From Sneathiella sp. P13V-1 (lineage in GTDB: Bacteria; Pseudomonadota; Alphaproteobacteria; Sneathiellales; Sneathiellaceae): a DNA stretch of 64,000 bases. The notes beneath the pieces are model-generated. The model did no database searches and was not told the origin of the DNA. It saw only the letters and a list, made by a program, of their open reading frames with translations. Below, piece after piece: positions 44,474-54,086 of this stretch (within the stretch, counting starts at the first letter, position 1; the number at the start of each line of letters is the position of its first letter). The DNA lies in NCBI RefSeq assembly GCF_015143595.1, contig NZ_WYEU01000001.1:868001-932000 (forward strand), read 5' to 3'. A program made the position numbers and the translations under genes.

Positions 44474-46495
44474 CTAATTCCCTCCAAACAGTTTATGGAT
44501 CTCTGAGATGCTGGTTACAGGTTCAGAGCAGGTTGGACCGGTACAAAGATAAAGGGTTGTTTTTCCCCCTTTCGCCGTTTTTCCGTTGGCAGGGTGGTCA
44601 AATGGCAGATGTTCGGTGTTTTTGAGAACATTCACCACTTTATTAGGCAGGCTATAGTCTTTCAAGGCACTTAAGAAGGCCTTTGTTTCTTCCTCATTTC
44701 GATCCCCAACGATGATGATTTGCTTGGCAGCGATCAGGGTTTCAAAATTATTGAGAAAGGTCGAAAGTGGGAAAAAGTTGCGTCCTATTTCCACAGAGAA
44801 CACCTGCACCATCTCTTTGGCTTTTTCAAAATAGTCCCGGCCGCCTGTCAGATAATGCAAGCGTGCCAGGACGTCTATCATGATGCCATTGCCGGCGGGT
44901 GTGGCATTATCATTGGCATTTTTCGTTCTGATAATCAGGCTTTCCGCATCATCAGCGGTGAGGCAATATCCGCCATCTTTCGCCCAGAAATGTTTATTGA
45001 GGATACCTACCCATTGCTGCGCCTGATCCATATAGATGGCGCGGCCCGTAGTTTCATATAGGGTGAGGGCAGCACGGCACATATTGGCATAGTCATCCAA
45101 CAATCCTGAATGCTTCGCCTGCCCCAGACGATAGCTGTGATAGAGACGGCCATCTTTTTCCATAGCAGTGCTGGTAATGGCGAAAAAGGCACTTTCTGCC
45201 CGTTCCAGCCATTTGGGTTCGTTATAAAAATCACCGGCTTTTGCCAATGTGGTGATCATCATGCCATTCCAGTCAGCAAGGACCTTATCATCCAGACCTG
45301 GACGGATACGTTTCTCCCGCTCTTTAAACAGGATGTTGCGGCAGTCTTTCAAAAACTCTTCTGTTTCTTCATCTAACCGGGTTGGATAGGCGAGACGATT
45401 GAGGATATTCACTCCTTCCCAGTTACCTTCGAGGTCTACATCATAGATCTCAAGGAACTGTTCTGCTTTATCGCCAAGTAGAGTTTTGATCTCCGCCTCA
45501 TCCCAAACATAGAACTTGCCTTCCACACCTTCACTGTCTGCGTCAATGGTGGCGGAAAAAGCCCCATTTTCGGCAATCATTTCCCGAAGGAGCCAGTCAA
45601 TGGTCTCGTAAATACGATCCTTAAACAGATCATTTTTATTTTCTGCCTGCACCAACAACATCAGATCCAGAATCTGGGCATTGTCATAAAGCATTTTCTC
45701 AAAATGGGGCACAAGCCAGGCAACATCAGTGGCGTAGCGGGCATATCCACCCCCCAGATGATCATAAATGCCCCCTTGTGACATATGAGTGAGGGCTTTG
45801 ATCACCGCTTCTGCAAGACGTTCGTTGCCCGTCCTCAGGTAACTTCGCCACATATTTTCAAGAACATAAGTGTGTGGGAATTTGGGGGCAGATCCGATGC
45901 CGCCATGTTCCGGGTCGGCTTCTTCCGAATATCGTTCTGCAATACGGTCCAGAACCTCCAAAGTAAGTTTTGGGCGGTCCCCTTCACCGGTTTCGTTCAT
46001 TTTTTTAAGGGATTTACGAAGAATATCGCGGTTTTTACTGACCTTCTCAGGCTCATTCTTGAAAATTCCATGAACAGTTTGAAGAACATGTTTAAACCCC
46101 GGACGACCATAACTGTCTTCGATCGGGAAATAGGTGCCACCCCAGAAAGGCTCTCCTTTAGAGGTCAGGAACATGGTTAGCGGCCATCCGCCTTGCTCCC
46201 CAAGAAGGGCGAGGGCGGTTTGATAAATCTGATCAATATCCGGGCGCTCTTCGCGGTCCACTTTGATATTGATATATAGATCATTCATTAGGGCGGCGGT
46301 CGCCGGATCTTCAAAACTTTCATGGGCCATCACATGGCACCAGTGACAGGCCGCGTATCCCACGCTCAACAGAATGGGCTTACCTGTTTTTTTAGCTTCT
46401 TCCAACGCTTCTTTCCCCCAGGGGCGCCAATGCACAGGGTTGTCTTTATGCTGAAGAAGATAAGGGCTTGTTTCCTGTCCGAGGACATTTTCCAT
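44474..46495 (-). CDS. YyaL-type thioredoxin-domain protein (DUF255)
   Basis: A 673-residue homologue of bacterial YyaL and mammalian SPATA20. The N-terminal thioredoxin-like domain contains SVGYAACHWCHVMAHESFEDP near 43, with a CxxC, followed by an alpha/alpha-barrel resembling N-acylglucosamine epimerases (GGIYDHLGGGYARYATDVAWLVPHFEKMLYDNAQ near 240). Biological role unknown. ATG 46495, with GGAAA upstream, gives the family N-terminus MENVLGQETSPYLLQHKDNP. It is probably cotranscribed with ogt. Confidence 0.9.
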   Translation of the reverse strand: MENVLGQETSPYLLQHKDNPVHWRPWGKEALEEAKKTGKPILLSVGYAACHWCHVMAHESFEDPATAALMNDLYINIKVDREERPDIDQIYQTALALLGEQGGWPLTMFLTSKGEPFWGGTYFPIEDSYGRPGFKHVLQTVHGIFKNEPEKVSKNRDILRKSLKKMNETGEGDRPKLTLEVLDRIAERYSEEADPEHGGIGSAPKFPHTYVLENMWRSYLRTGNERLAEAVIKALTHMSQGGIYDHLGGGYARYATDVAWLVPHFEKMLYDNAQILDLMLLVQAENKNDLFKDRIYETIDWLLREMIAENGAFSATIDADSEGVEGKFYVWDEAEIKTLLGDKAEQFLEIYDVDLEGNWEGVNILNRLAYPTRLDEETEEFLKDCRNILFKEREKRIRPGLDDKVLADWNGMMITTLAKAGDFYNEPKWLERAESAFFAITSTAMEKDGRLYHSYRLGQAKHSGLLDDYANMCRAALTLYETTGRAIYMDQAQQWVGILNKHFWAKDGGYCLTADDAESLIIRTKNANDNATPAGNGIMIDVLARLHYLTGGRDYFEKAKEMVQVFSVEIGRNFFPLSTFLNNFETLIAAKQIIIVGDRNEEETKAFLSALKDYSLPNKVVNVLKNTEHLPFDHPANGKTAKGGKTTLYLCTGPTCSEPVTSISEIHKLFGGN

Positions 46496-46601
46496 GTTTT
46501 TTTCCAGTTTTTCGCTGCAAAGAACGGCTTTGATTGATCCTGAATGACTATTCACCTAATCTCTGTTCCATCACCGTCAAGGGACAGAGGAGCCTTCTGC
46601 C

Positions 46602-46847
46602 ATGAAGATTAAACTTGATATTGACTGTACACCAGAGGAAGCAAGAAAATTTTTTGGTTTACCGGATGTAGAGCCCATGCAGCAGGCCCTCATGAAGGAG
46701 CTACAGGACCGGATGTCAGAGAATATTGCTAATCTGGACCCTGAAAAAATGATGAAAACATGGCTTCCTGCAGGAATGCAGGGATTGGATCAGATGCAAA
46801 ATATGTTCTGGAACGCCATGTCTGGCAAAACCGACAAAGGTAGCTGA
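46602..46847 (+). CDS. DUF6489-type small protein
   Basis: An 81-residue protein, MKIKLDIDCTPEEARKFFGL..., of a small alphaproteobacterial family that usually precedes mnmE. It is acidic, helical and Met-rich (DPEKMMKTWLPAGMQGLDQM), with no known function. AGGAG precedes the ATG. mnmE starts 12 bases after its stop, so both are likely in one transcript. Confidence 0.82.
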   Translation: MKIKLDIDCTPEEARKFFGLPDVEPMQQALMKELQDRMSENIANLDPEKMMKTWLPAGMQGLDQMQNMFWNAMSGKTDKGS

Positions 46848-46859
46848 CGGATTTAAGGT

Positions 46860-48182
46860 ATGGATACTGTATTTGCATTGGCCAGCGGCCGGGGACGGGC
46901 GGGGATTGCTGTTGTTCGTCTTTCAGGCCCTGCCGCCTTTGATGCTGTTGAGAAACTTACCGATAAACCTCTGCCGGACGTCAGATATGCAGCGGTTCGG
47001 GAAGTTAAATCACTGGATCGATCCTTTCTTATCGATGAAGCAATGGTTCTTTTGTTCAAAGGTCCTCACAGTTTTACAGGTGAAGATGTGGCGGAAATCC
47101 ATCTTCATGGGGGTCCCGCCATTGTTGAGGCCTTATTTGAACAGCTTCAATCCCTGGACGGGTTTCGCCCGGCTGACCCCGGAGAATTTACGCGGCGCGC
47201 CTTCGAACATGGCCGGATGGATTTGACCGCCGCGGAAGGCATTGGGGATCTGGTAAATGCAGAAACCCGTGCACAGCATCAACAGGCCCTTCGTCAGATG
47301 CGTGGGGCGCTGGGGGAGATGTATTCCCGTTGGCGCGAAGAGCTCATTGGCAGCCTTGCCCATCTGGAAGCGGATATTGATTTTCCCGACGAAGATCTTC
47401 CCGAAGGTGTCGCAGGCGCGATCCGTCCGAAGATTGAAAAACTCAGACAGGAAATTGAGGCCCACTTGGCAGATGGCGGAAGAGGGGAGAAAATTCGGGA
47501 AGGCCTGGATGTGGCCATTATCGGTGCCCCCAATGTGGGGAAATCAAGCCTTCTCAATTATCTCGCCAAGCGGGATGTGGCCATCGTTTCTGACCAGGCG
47601 GGAACCACCCGGGACATTGTGGAAGTTCATCTGGATCTTGGTGGATATCCTGTCACCATTGCGGATACCGCGGGGATCCGGGATGCGGAAGATCTCGTGG
47701 AACAGGAAGGGGTTCGCCGTGCTGTGAAGCGGGCGGAAGAAGCAGACATAATTATCTCCATGACCGCAGATGGTAGTCCTAACCTCGCAGAAAACCTCGA
47801 TTTATCCGCAGGTAATTACATATATTATTACCTCAAGAATAAGGTGGATTTAACCGATACAGGTGCCCGCTCAGATGGGGATCGGGAGTTTGAGGTTTCC
47901 GTTAAATTTGATCTAGGCGTTGAGGCGTTCTTGAAGAAGCTGACAGAGGATGTTGTCTCCTTGTTGGATGTCTCAGGCGCACCTTCTCTCACCCGGATGC
48001 GACATCGTCAGGCATTGGAAGAATGTGTCGCATCACTCTACCGGTTTGATACGGCACCTGATCCCGAACTGGCTGCAGAAGATGTCAGATTGGCGACACG
48101 ATCCCTTGGTCGAATCACAGGACGGGTGGATGTGGAAGATATCCTGGATGTGGTTTTTGGGGATTTCTGTATCGGGAAATAG
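46860..48182 (+). CDS. mnmE: tRNA modification GTPase MnmE
   Basis: With MnmG forms 5-carboxymethylaminomethyl groups on U34 of certain tRNAs. The 440-residue protein begins with the formyl-THF-binding domain (DTVFALASGRGRAGIAVVRLSG), has a G domain with IIGAPNVGKSSLLNYLAKR near 219 and ADTAGIRDAEDLVEQEGVRR near 268, and ends with the catalytic CIGK motif. An exact parS site lies just beyond its stop. Confidence 0.96.
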   Translation: MDTVFALASGRGRAGIAVVRLSGPAAFDAVEKLTDKPLPDVRYAAVREVKSLDRSFLIDEAMVLLFKGPHSFTGEDVAEIHLHGGPAIVEALFEQLQSLDGFRPADPGEFTRRAFEHGRMDLTAAEGIGDLVNAETRAQHQQALRQMRGALGEMYSRWREELIGSLAHLEADIDFPDEDLPEGVAGAIRPKIEKLRQEIEAHLADGGRGEKIREGLDVAIIGAPNVGKSSLLNYLAKRDVAIVSDQAGTTRDIVEVHLDLGGYPVTIADTAGIRDAEDLVEQEGVRRAVKRAEEADIIISMTADGSPNLAENLDLSAGNYIYYYLKNKVDLTDTGARSDGDREFEVSVKFDLGVEAFLKKLTEDVVSLLDVSGAPSLTRMRHRQALEECVASLYRFDTAPDPELAAEDVRLATRSLGRITGRVDVEDILDVVFGDFCIGK

Positions 48183-48196
48183 GTCAATTTGTGACA

Positions 48197-48212
48197 TGTT
48201 TCACGTGAAACA
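48197..48212. promoter_or_regulatory. parS: parS site 2, between mnmE and mnmG
   Basis: Exact 16/16 match to TGTTTCACGTGAAACA in the intergenic gap, 15 bases after the mnmE stop. Confidence 0.92.
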
Positions 48213-48278
48213 TTCTTCTAATTTACCCAGTGTCATTATTGTTTTGACTTTTGGGGGAAGCCCCCTAAATTGGCGCTC

Positions 48279-50144
48279 ATGATGGTATATGATGTAATTG
48301 TAATTGGGGGTGGACACGCCGGTTGTGAGGCTGCTGCAGCCTCGGCCAGACTAGGCGCAAACACCCTTTTATTAACCCATAAGATTGACACAATCGGCGC
48401 CATGTCCTGTAACCCGGCGATCGGGGGATTGGGCAAAGGCCATCTGGTGCGTGAAATAGATGCCCTTGATGGTGTGATGGGTCGTGTAGCGGATGCAGCT
48501 GGTATTCAGTTCAGATTGCTGAACAGACGGAAGGGTCCAGCGGTAAGAGGTCCACGCGCCCAATCAGATCGTAAACTCTATAAAGCCGCTATGCAGGAAA
48601 CTCTGTTCAATCAGGATAATCTGGAAATCAGGGAAGGGGCAGCTGAAGACCTTGTGGTCAAAGATGGTGAAGTCTCTGGTGTTATTCTGGCTGATGGTAC
48701 TGAAATTCCGTGCGGGAAAGTGATCCTGACAACAGGGACATTCCTTCGTGGCCTGATCCATATGGGGGAAAAGAAAATCCCTGCGGGCCGTATTGGGGAT
48801 GATCCGTCAAACGGTCTTTCCGAAACCCTAAACAAAGCCGGTTTTGATCTTGGACGTTTGAAAACAGGAACACCTGCGCGACTGGATGGGAAAACCATCA
48901 ACTGGTCCATTTTGGAAGAACAGCCGGGTGATGAGGATATAGTGCCTTTCTCTTTTCTCACGAAAGAGATTACCACACCCCAGATCCCGTGCCACATTAC
49001 ATATACCACCGAAGCCACCCATCAGGTGATCCGCGACAATTTGCACCGGGCCCCGATGTATTCGGGTGAGATTACAGGAACAGGTCCGCGTTACTGTCCG
49101 TCTATTGAAGACAAGGTTGTTCGCTTTGCTGATAAATCCAGTCACCAGATTTTCCTGGAACCAGAAGGGCTGGATGTGGACACCATTTATCCAAACGGAA
49201 TGTCGACATCTTTACCAGCTGATGTGCAGGTGGAATTCCTCCGCTCCATTCCCGGATTGGAGAAGGTAGAGTTTTATCAGCCGGGTTATGCCATTGAATA
49301 TGATTTCGTGGACCCACGGGAGCTGAAACCAACTCTCGAAACCCGGAAGCTCAAAAACCTTTATCTGGCAGGCCAGATTAACGGAACTACCGGATATGAG
49401 GAAGCAGCTGCGCAAGGGTTGATGGCGGGTCTTAATGCGGCGAGAAGTGCAGGGGATCAGGGTGCCTTCATTCTGGATCGCGCCGATGCCTATATCGGTG
49501 TGATGATTGATGATTTGATTACCCGTGGCACGCAAGAGCCATATCGCATGTTCACATCTCGTGCCGAATATCGTTTGATCCTTCGGGCCGATAATGCAGA
49601 CAGCCGACTAACTGGACTGGGTATGGATATTGGCTGTATTGAATATGAACGGGAAAAAGCGTTTACTGAAAAGCAGGAAGCACTCAACACTGCTCATGAT
49701 CAATTCGCTTCTTTGAATCTGACACCTAACGAAGCCAAACAACATGGTTTGAACGTTAATCAGGATGGGGTGAGGCGATCTGCCTCCGATCTGTTGGCTT
49801 ATCCAAATATTGATATGGATGATATTATTCGGATCTGGCCAGAACTACAGCATTACTCAAAAGAGGTATTGGAACAGGTCGCTATTGACGCCCAATATAA
49901 AGGGTATCTGGAACGTCAGAAAGCGGACATTCAGGAGTTCCGGAAAGACGAAGGCCTTCTCCTTCCTGCTGATCTTGATTATAAGAAAATCGGCGGCATG
50001 TCGGCTGAGGTTTCCCAGAAACTGGAAGATGCACGTCCAGATACATTGGGGCAGGCAGCGCGTATTTCTGGCGTGACCCCGGCAGCGCTGACAGCCTTGC
50101 TGTCTTATGTCAAACGCGGTGACCATCGTAAACGGGTAGGATAA
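48279..50144 (+). CDS. mnmG: tRNA uridine-5-carboxymethylaminomethyl modification enzyme MnmG
   Basis: FAD-dependent partner of MnmE. The 621-residue protein starts [21 protein letters not shown] with the dinucleotide fold, then [22 protein letters not shown] near 43, and [35 protein letters not shown] near 172, all MnmG signatures. ATG 48279 or 48282 is likely; TTG 48270 sits at better distance from GGGGGAAG. That ribosome-binding site is in a GGGGG / CCCCC hairpin at 48253-48265, which could limit initiation. Confidence 0.96.
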   Translation: MMVYDVIVIGGGHAGCEAAAASARLGANTLLLTHKIDTIGAMSCNPAIGGLGKGHLVREIDALDGVMGRVADAAGIQFRLLNRRKGPAVRGPRAQSDRKLYKAAMQETLFNQDNLEIREGAAEDLVVKDGEVSGVILADGTEIPCGKVILTTGTFLRGLIHMGEKKIPAGRIGDDPSNGLSETLNKAGFDLGRLKTGTPARLDGKTINWSILEEQPGDEDIVPFSFLTKEITTPQIPCHITYTTEATHQVIRDNLHRAPMYSGEITGTGPRYCPSIEDKVVRFADKSSHQIFLEPEGLDVDTIYPNGMSTSLPADVQVEFLRSIPGLEKVEFYQPGYAIEYDFVDPRELKPTLETRKLKNLYLAGQINGTTGYEEAAAQGLMAGLNAARSAGDQGAFILDRADAYIGVMIDDLITRGTQEPYRMFTSRAEYRLILRADNADSRLTGLGMDIGCIEYEREKAFTEKQEALNTAHDQFASLNLTPNEAKQHGLNVNQDGVRRSASDLLAYPNIDMDDIIRIWPELQHYSKEVLEQVAIDAQYKGYLERQKADIQEFRKDEGLLLPADLDYKKIGGMSAEVSQKLEDARPDTLGQAARISGVTPAALTALLSYVKRGDHRKRVG

Positions 50145-50153
50145 CCCCTTTAA

Positions 50154-50762
50154 ATGACTGAACAGGAATTCGCATCCCTTACCGGTGTTTCACGTGAAAC
50201 ATTGGAAAAGCTCTCACGCTATGTTGCCTTGTTGAAGAAATGGCAAAAGGCCATTAATTTGGTGAGTAACTCTACGCTTTCCGATGCCTGGCGCCGTCAT
50301 ATTCTGGATAGCTATCAGATTCTGGAACATGCGCCATCCAATGGGAAAGTTTGGATGGACTTTGGTAGTGGGGCAGGTTTTCCAGCTTTGGTCGTGGCCA
50401 TATGCAGTGATTATGACGTTCACGTAGTGGAAAGTGATCAGAGAAAATGCCAGTTCATGCGTGAGGTTTCACGTGAAACATCGGCAAATATCACCGTCCA
50501 TAACTGTCGAATTGAAGAAATGCAGCCCTTAAAAGCGGATGTTATCTCCGCTCGTGCGCTGGCATATTTGGAAAAACTGTTCGAGTATTGTGTGCCATTT
50601 TCGTCTCCAGAAACAACTTTTTTGTTCTTAAAGGGACAAGATGTAGATGCGGAATTGACCAATGCCGCAAAATGTTGGAATATAGATAGTATCAAACACC
50701 CAAGTTTATCTAGTGAAGAGGGCTGCATTTTGGAATGCAGGAATGTTCGCCCTCTCGATTAA
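50154..50762 (+). CDS. rsmG: 16S rRNA (guanine-527-N7)-methyltransferase
   Basis: Methylates G527 of 16S rRNA. The 202-residue protein has the SAM-binding MDFGSGAGFPALVVAI near 67 and SARALAYLEKLFEY near 132. Two parS palindromes are within the gene, each encoding VSRET (residues about 12-16 and 105-109). It sits between mnmG (9-base gap) and parA (11-base gap). Confidence 0.95.
   Translation: MTEQEFASLTGVSRETLEKLSRYVALLKKWQKAINLVSNSTLSDAWRRHILDSYQILEHAPSNGKVWMDFGSGAGFPALVVAICSDYDVHVVESDQRKCQFMREVSRETSANITVHNCRIEEMQPLKADVISARALAYLEKLFEYCVPFSSPETTFLFLKGQDVDAELTNAAKCWNIDSIKHPSLSSEEGCILECRNVRPLD
50186..50201. promoter_or_regulatory. parS: parS site 3, inside rsmG
   Basis: Exact 16/16 match to TGTTTCACGTGAAACA, 33 bases into rsmG, where it encodes VSRET. 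parS at this place in rsmG is common in bacteria. Confidence 0.93.
50465..50480. promoter_or_regulatory. parS: parS-like site 4, inside rsmG
   Basis: GGTTTCACGTGAAACA matches the consensus at 15 of 16 positions, with the central palindrome TTTCACGTGAAA intact. It lies 279 bases from site 3 and about 310 bases before parA. Confidence 0.85.
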
Positions 50763-50773
50763 AGGGGCGACAG

Positions 50774-51577
50774 ATGGAAGAGCTTAAGATGATTGGATCC
50801 TCCCGGATCCTGGCAATTGCCAATCAGAAGGGTGGTGTTGGTAAAACCACAACAGCCATTAATCTTGCAACTGCGCTTGCGGCGGTTGGAAAAACTGTTC
50901 TTGTTATCGATATTGATCCGCAGGGAAATGCCAGTACAGGTCTCGGTATTGACCGTAATGAGCGTGAAAATAGCGTCTATGAAGTGTTGATGGGGGAAGT
51001 CACACTGGAAGAAGCTATCTGCAAAAGTGTTATTCCTGGTCTGGATTTGGTCCCATCTACCGCTGATTTGACCGGTGCAGAGCTTGAGCTCATCGAAATG
51101 GATCGTCGTAGTCATCGTCTTGTGGAAGCAATTAGACCTGTAAAAGACAGATATGATTACATCCTGATCGATTGCCCACCGTCCTTGAATCTTTTGACAT
51201 TGAACGCGCTTGTGGCTGTTCAATCCGTTATTGTCCCGCTTCAATGCGAGTTTTTCGCTCTTGAAGGCCTAAGTCTTCTGATCAAAACCATTGAAAGAGT
51301 CAGGAATACCCTTAATCCTACCCTTGAAATTCAGGGTGTGGTCTTGACCATGTTTGATCGTCGTAACAATTTATCTGATCAGGTGGCACAAGATGTCCGT
51401 GATTATCTTGGGGAGAAGGTCTATCAGACAGTTATCCCGAGAAATGTAAAGGTCTCAGAGGCACCAAGTCATGGCAAACCGGCCCTGATTTATGATCATA
51501 AATGTGCGGGTAGCCAAGCCTATATCAAACTTGCAAGTGAAGTTATTCGGCGCGAAAAAGCCCTTTATGCAGCCTAA
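50774..51577 (+). CDS. parA: Chromosome partitioning ATPase ParA
   Basis: Deviant Walker ATPase that moves ParB-parS complexes to segregate origins. ATG 50774 has AAAGGGG upstream and gives 267 residues. The Walker A ANQKGGVGKTTTAINLATAL lies near 16, IDIDPQGNASTGLG near 46 and IDCPPSLNLLTLNAL near 128. parB begins 21 bases after its stop. Confidence 0.96.
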   Translation: MEELKMIGSSRILAIANQKGGVGKTTTAINLATALAAVGKTVLVIDIDPQGNASTGLGIDRNERENSVYEVLMGEVTLEEAICKSVIPGLDLVPSTADLTGAELELIEMDRRSHRLVEAIRPVKDRYDYILIDCPPSLNLLTLNALVAVQSVIVPLQCEFFALEGLSLLIKTIERVRNTLNPTLEIQGVVLTMFDRRNNLSDQVAQDVRDYLGEKVYQTVIPRNVKVSEAPSHGKPALIYDHKCAGSQAYIKLASEVIRREKALYAA

Positions 51578-51598
51578 AATCTGATAGCGAATAGATAA

Positions 51599-52546
51599 AT
51601 GTCTGAAGATACTGGAAAGAAAAAACTGGGGCGGGGTCTTTCCGCACTCCTTGGTGATGATTCTGCGGCGGACTATTCAGAATTGGATAAGGTTCGCACC
51701 TCAAAAGACGTGCCTGTGGAATATCTGCATCCAAGCCCTTTTCAGCCAAGACAGGATTGGGACCAGGAAGCCTTACAAAGTCTGGCAGATTCCATTGCCG
51801 AAAAAGGTATTTTACAGCCAATTTTGGTACGCCGGGATCCAAATAACTCAGATTTGTTTGAGATTATCGCGGGTGAACGCCGTTGGCGCGCCGCCCAGAT
51901 CGCTAAACTCCATGAAGTACCAGTTATTATTAAAGACCTATCTGACGTAGATAGTCTTGAAATTGCAATTATTGAGAATATTCAGCGTGAAGATCTTTCC
52001 GCAATCGAAGAAGCGGAAGGGTATAAGCGCTTAAGTGATGAATTTAATTATACTCAAGAGACGCTGGCAAAGCAGTTAGGCAAAAGCCGTTCTCACATCA
52101 CCAATATCATGCGGCTATTGAACTTACCGACATCTGTGCAACTCATGATCAGAGATGGAGATTTGAGTTCCGGCGCTGCACGCGCACTAATCACGGCTGA
52201 TAATCCTGAGAAATTGGCGCGAAAAGTGGTGAAAGAGGGCCTTTCTGTCCGCCAAGTTGAGAAATTGGTGCAGAAAAAACCCTCAAATAGAGCGAGCTCA
52301 GTGTCCCAGAGTACGAAGGATCAAGATACGCTCGCTCTAGAGGCCGATTTATCTGCGGCTATTGGGCTCAAAGTTGCCATCAATCATAAGGAAGATCACG
52401 GTGGGCAGATCACTATTTCTTATGAACATCTGGATCAATTGGATGACATTTGCCGTAGATTGACCCGTCAAGCGGGCCAAACTCATGAAGATGAAGATCA
52501 TTTCGAAGGCGATATGACATCTGCCTTGGACGAAGATTTTCATTAA
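51599..52546 (+). CDS. parB: Chromosome partitioning protein ParB
   Basis: CTP-dependent DNA clamp that loads at parS and spreads. The 315-residue protein starts with the ParA-contact segment KKKLGRGLSALLGDD, has IQPNPFQPR-type sequence HPSPFQPRQDWD near 40, the CTP-binding GERRWRAAQIAKL near 91 and ENIQREDLSAIEEAEGY near 122, and the HTH LAKQLGKSRSHITNIMRLL near 158. The C-terminus (about 250-315) is the dimerisation domain. Its DNA targets are the four parS-like sites listed. Confidence 0.96.
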   Translation: MSEDTGKKKLGRGLSALLGDDSAADYSELDKVRTSKDVPVEYLHPSPFQPRQDWDQEALQSLADSIAEKGILQPILVRRDPNNSDLFEIIAGERRWRAAQIAKLHEVPVIIKDLSDVDSLEIAIIENIQREDLSAIEEAEGYKRLSDEFNYTQETLAKQLGKSRSHITNIMRLLNLPTSVQLMIRDGDLSSGAARALITADNPEKLARKVVKEGLSVRQVEKLVQKKPSNRASSVSQSTKDQDTLALEADLSAAIGLKVAINHKEDHGGQITISYEHLDQLDDICRRLTRQAGQTHEDEDHFEGDMTSALDEDFH

Positions 52547-52564
52547 AATCAAAGGGTTATAGGA

Positions 52565-53584
52565 TTATCGTGCTCTACTTGCCATGGCAATGCGCAAGAG
52601 AGCACGCCGGCAGATAGCTTCCGCTGGAAAGCCGGTTGTCTTTGTCTCTATCTCTGCATTTAAGGAGATCTCGATCGCTTGCGCAAAATGAGGGGCCTTC
52701 TTTCGCCCAATTTGAACTTGCGCTTTTTGCTGATTGAAAAAGGGGATACCTGCCCTTTTAACGGCATCAGCTACAGACGATCCTCTATCTATGAAACAGG
52801 CTGCTTTATGAAGCTGTTTTAATTGACCCTGGATAAGTCGCATAAAGGTCACCGGGGATTCGCCTGCGAAGAAGGCTTTGTTCAGCGCTTTTTCAAGATC
52901 ATCCATTTTTCCGAGCAAAGTAGCATCGATAACGTCAAAAATATTGTCTTCGGAACTGTCCCCCACCATTTCTTTGGCGTCTTCCAAGGTAACCTGTTTT
53001 CTCTCCTCTCCAAGATAAAGAGCAAGTTTTTCAAGCTCTTGGCGGGAAATCGCTCGATCGCTTCCAAGATTGCTACGTAAATATTCTGAAGCGGCTTGAT
53101 CCACCTGATACCCTTTGGAAGTCAAGACTTCTTGAATCAGCGAGTTCAGGTTTTGGTTGCTGTCGTGATAGCAGGCGAGGGAAGCGGACGTTTTCTCTTT
53201 AGAAAAGAGTTTAGGTAAGGAACCTGTTTTTTTGAGATCCGCGCCTTCCAGAACCAATATAGATTGCGAAAAATTGGCATCAAGGACGGATTCGATAACC
53301 TTGGTGTGGCGATTGGTGATGTCTCTCACCCTTATGACCCGAGTGCCACCCATCATGGAAATGGCTTCAATTTCATCCCGAAGCCTGGCTGGATCTTCAT
53401 CGAGTTGCGCGGATGTCATCTCCACATAGCAGAAAGGATCATCCAGTGTTTCGACAAAATTGAGGGCTATTTTTTTACCACGTTCCCGAACAAGTCCTTC
53501 ATCCTGACCATAGATGAGGAAAGACCGAATTGCCGGGTCTGGCTTTTTGATAAACGCATCTATGGTAGCTGGTTTAATTTCCAC
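52565..53584 (-). CDS. holA: DNA polymerase III delta subunit
   Basis: Clamp-loader subunit that opens the beta ring. The 339-residue protein begins MEIKPATIDAFIKKPDPAIRSFLIYGQDEGLVRERG, with the degenerate nucleotide site of delta subunits, and has VGDSSEDNIFDVIDATLLG near 208 and QLKQLHKAACF near 255. It converges on parB (18-base gap) and starts four bases downstream of lptE. Confidence 0.92.
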   Translation of the reverse strand: MEIKPATIDAFIKKPDPAIRSFLIYGQDEGLVRERGKKIALNFVETLDDPFCYVEMTSAQLDEDPARLRDEIEAISMMGGTRVIRVRDITNRHTKVIESVLDANFSQSILVLEGADLKKTGSLPKLFSKEKTSASLACYHDSNQNLNSLIQEVLTSKGYQVDQAASEYLRSNLGSDRAISRQELEKLALYLGEERKQVTLEDAKEMVGDSSEDNIFDVIDATLLGKMDDLEKALNKAFFAGESPVTFMRLIQGQLKQLHKAACFIDRGSSVADAVKRAGIPFFNQQKAQVQIGRKKAPHFAQAIEISLNAEIETKTTGFPAEAICRRALLRIAMASRAR

Positions 53585-53588
53585 CGGA

Positions 53589-54086
53589 CTACCTTGAGAA
53601 AAAGACGGACAACTGACGGTGGATTTCTTCTGCTAAAACGATTGCGGACCGTTTTTCTGCATTCTTTTCAGCGGAGAGGTTGGCAAAGTCTGAATCCACA
53701 ACATTATAGGAGGAAATGGATTGAGCAACACCATTGTAAAAGGCTATTTTTCCAGTACTATCGGTCAGGGTATAATTAGCGCGCAAATTTAAATTATAGC
53801 GATTTGTAGATGCCGTTTTATCTATCGCGACACCTGACTTTTTGTGTGTTAACTGCACACTTAGGCGATATTGGGCGTTGGCAGGAACGCCTGTAGGTGT
53901 AACACGGTCCAGAAGATTATTACGAAGAATTTGTCCGGTTCTTCCTTCAATCGGGAGAACATAAGTCTGGGAAAGTTGAGCCTGAACTTTGGCGTTATTA
54001 CCGGTACGGCCATAAAGTGGCTGGAACCCGCAGGCCCCAGCCATAAATAGAATAAGAACTGATGTGAGGAGTTTAGATAACCACAT
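53589..54086 (-). CDS. lptE: LPS-assembly lipoprotein LptE
   Basis: Outer-membrane lipoprotein that plugs LptD for LPS insertion. The 165-residue protein has a lipoprotein signal with lipobox MAGAC (cysteine near 19), followed by GFQPLYGRT, the family hallmark. Its start overlaps the leuS end by 14 bases, and holA follows after 4 bases. The leuS-lptE-holA order is conserved in proteobacteria. Confidence 0.9.
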   Translation of the reverse strand: MWLSKLLTSVLILFMAGACGFQPLYGRTGNNAKVQAQLSQTYVLPIEGRTGQILRNNLLDRVTPTGVPANAQYRLSVQLTHKKSGVAIDKTASTNRYNLNLRANYTLTDSTGKIAFYNGVAQSISSYNVVDSDFANLSAEKNAEKRSAIVLAEEIHRQLSVFFSR

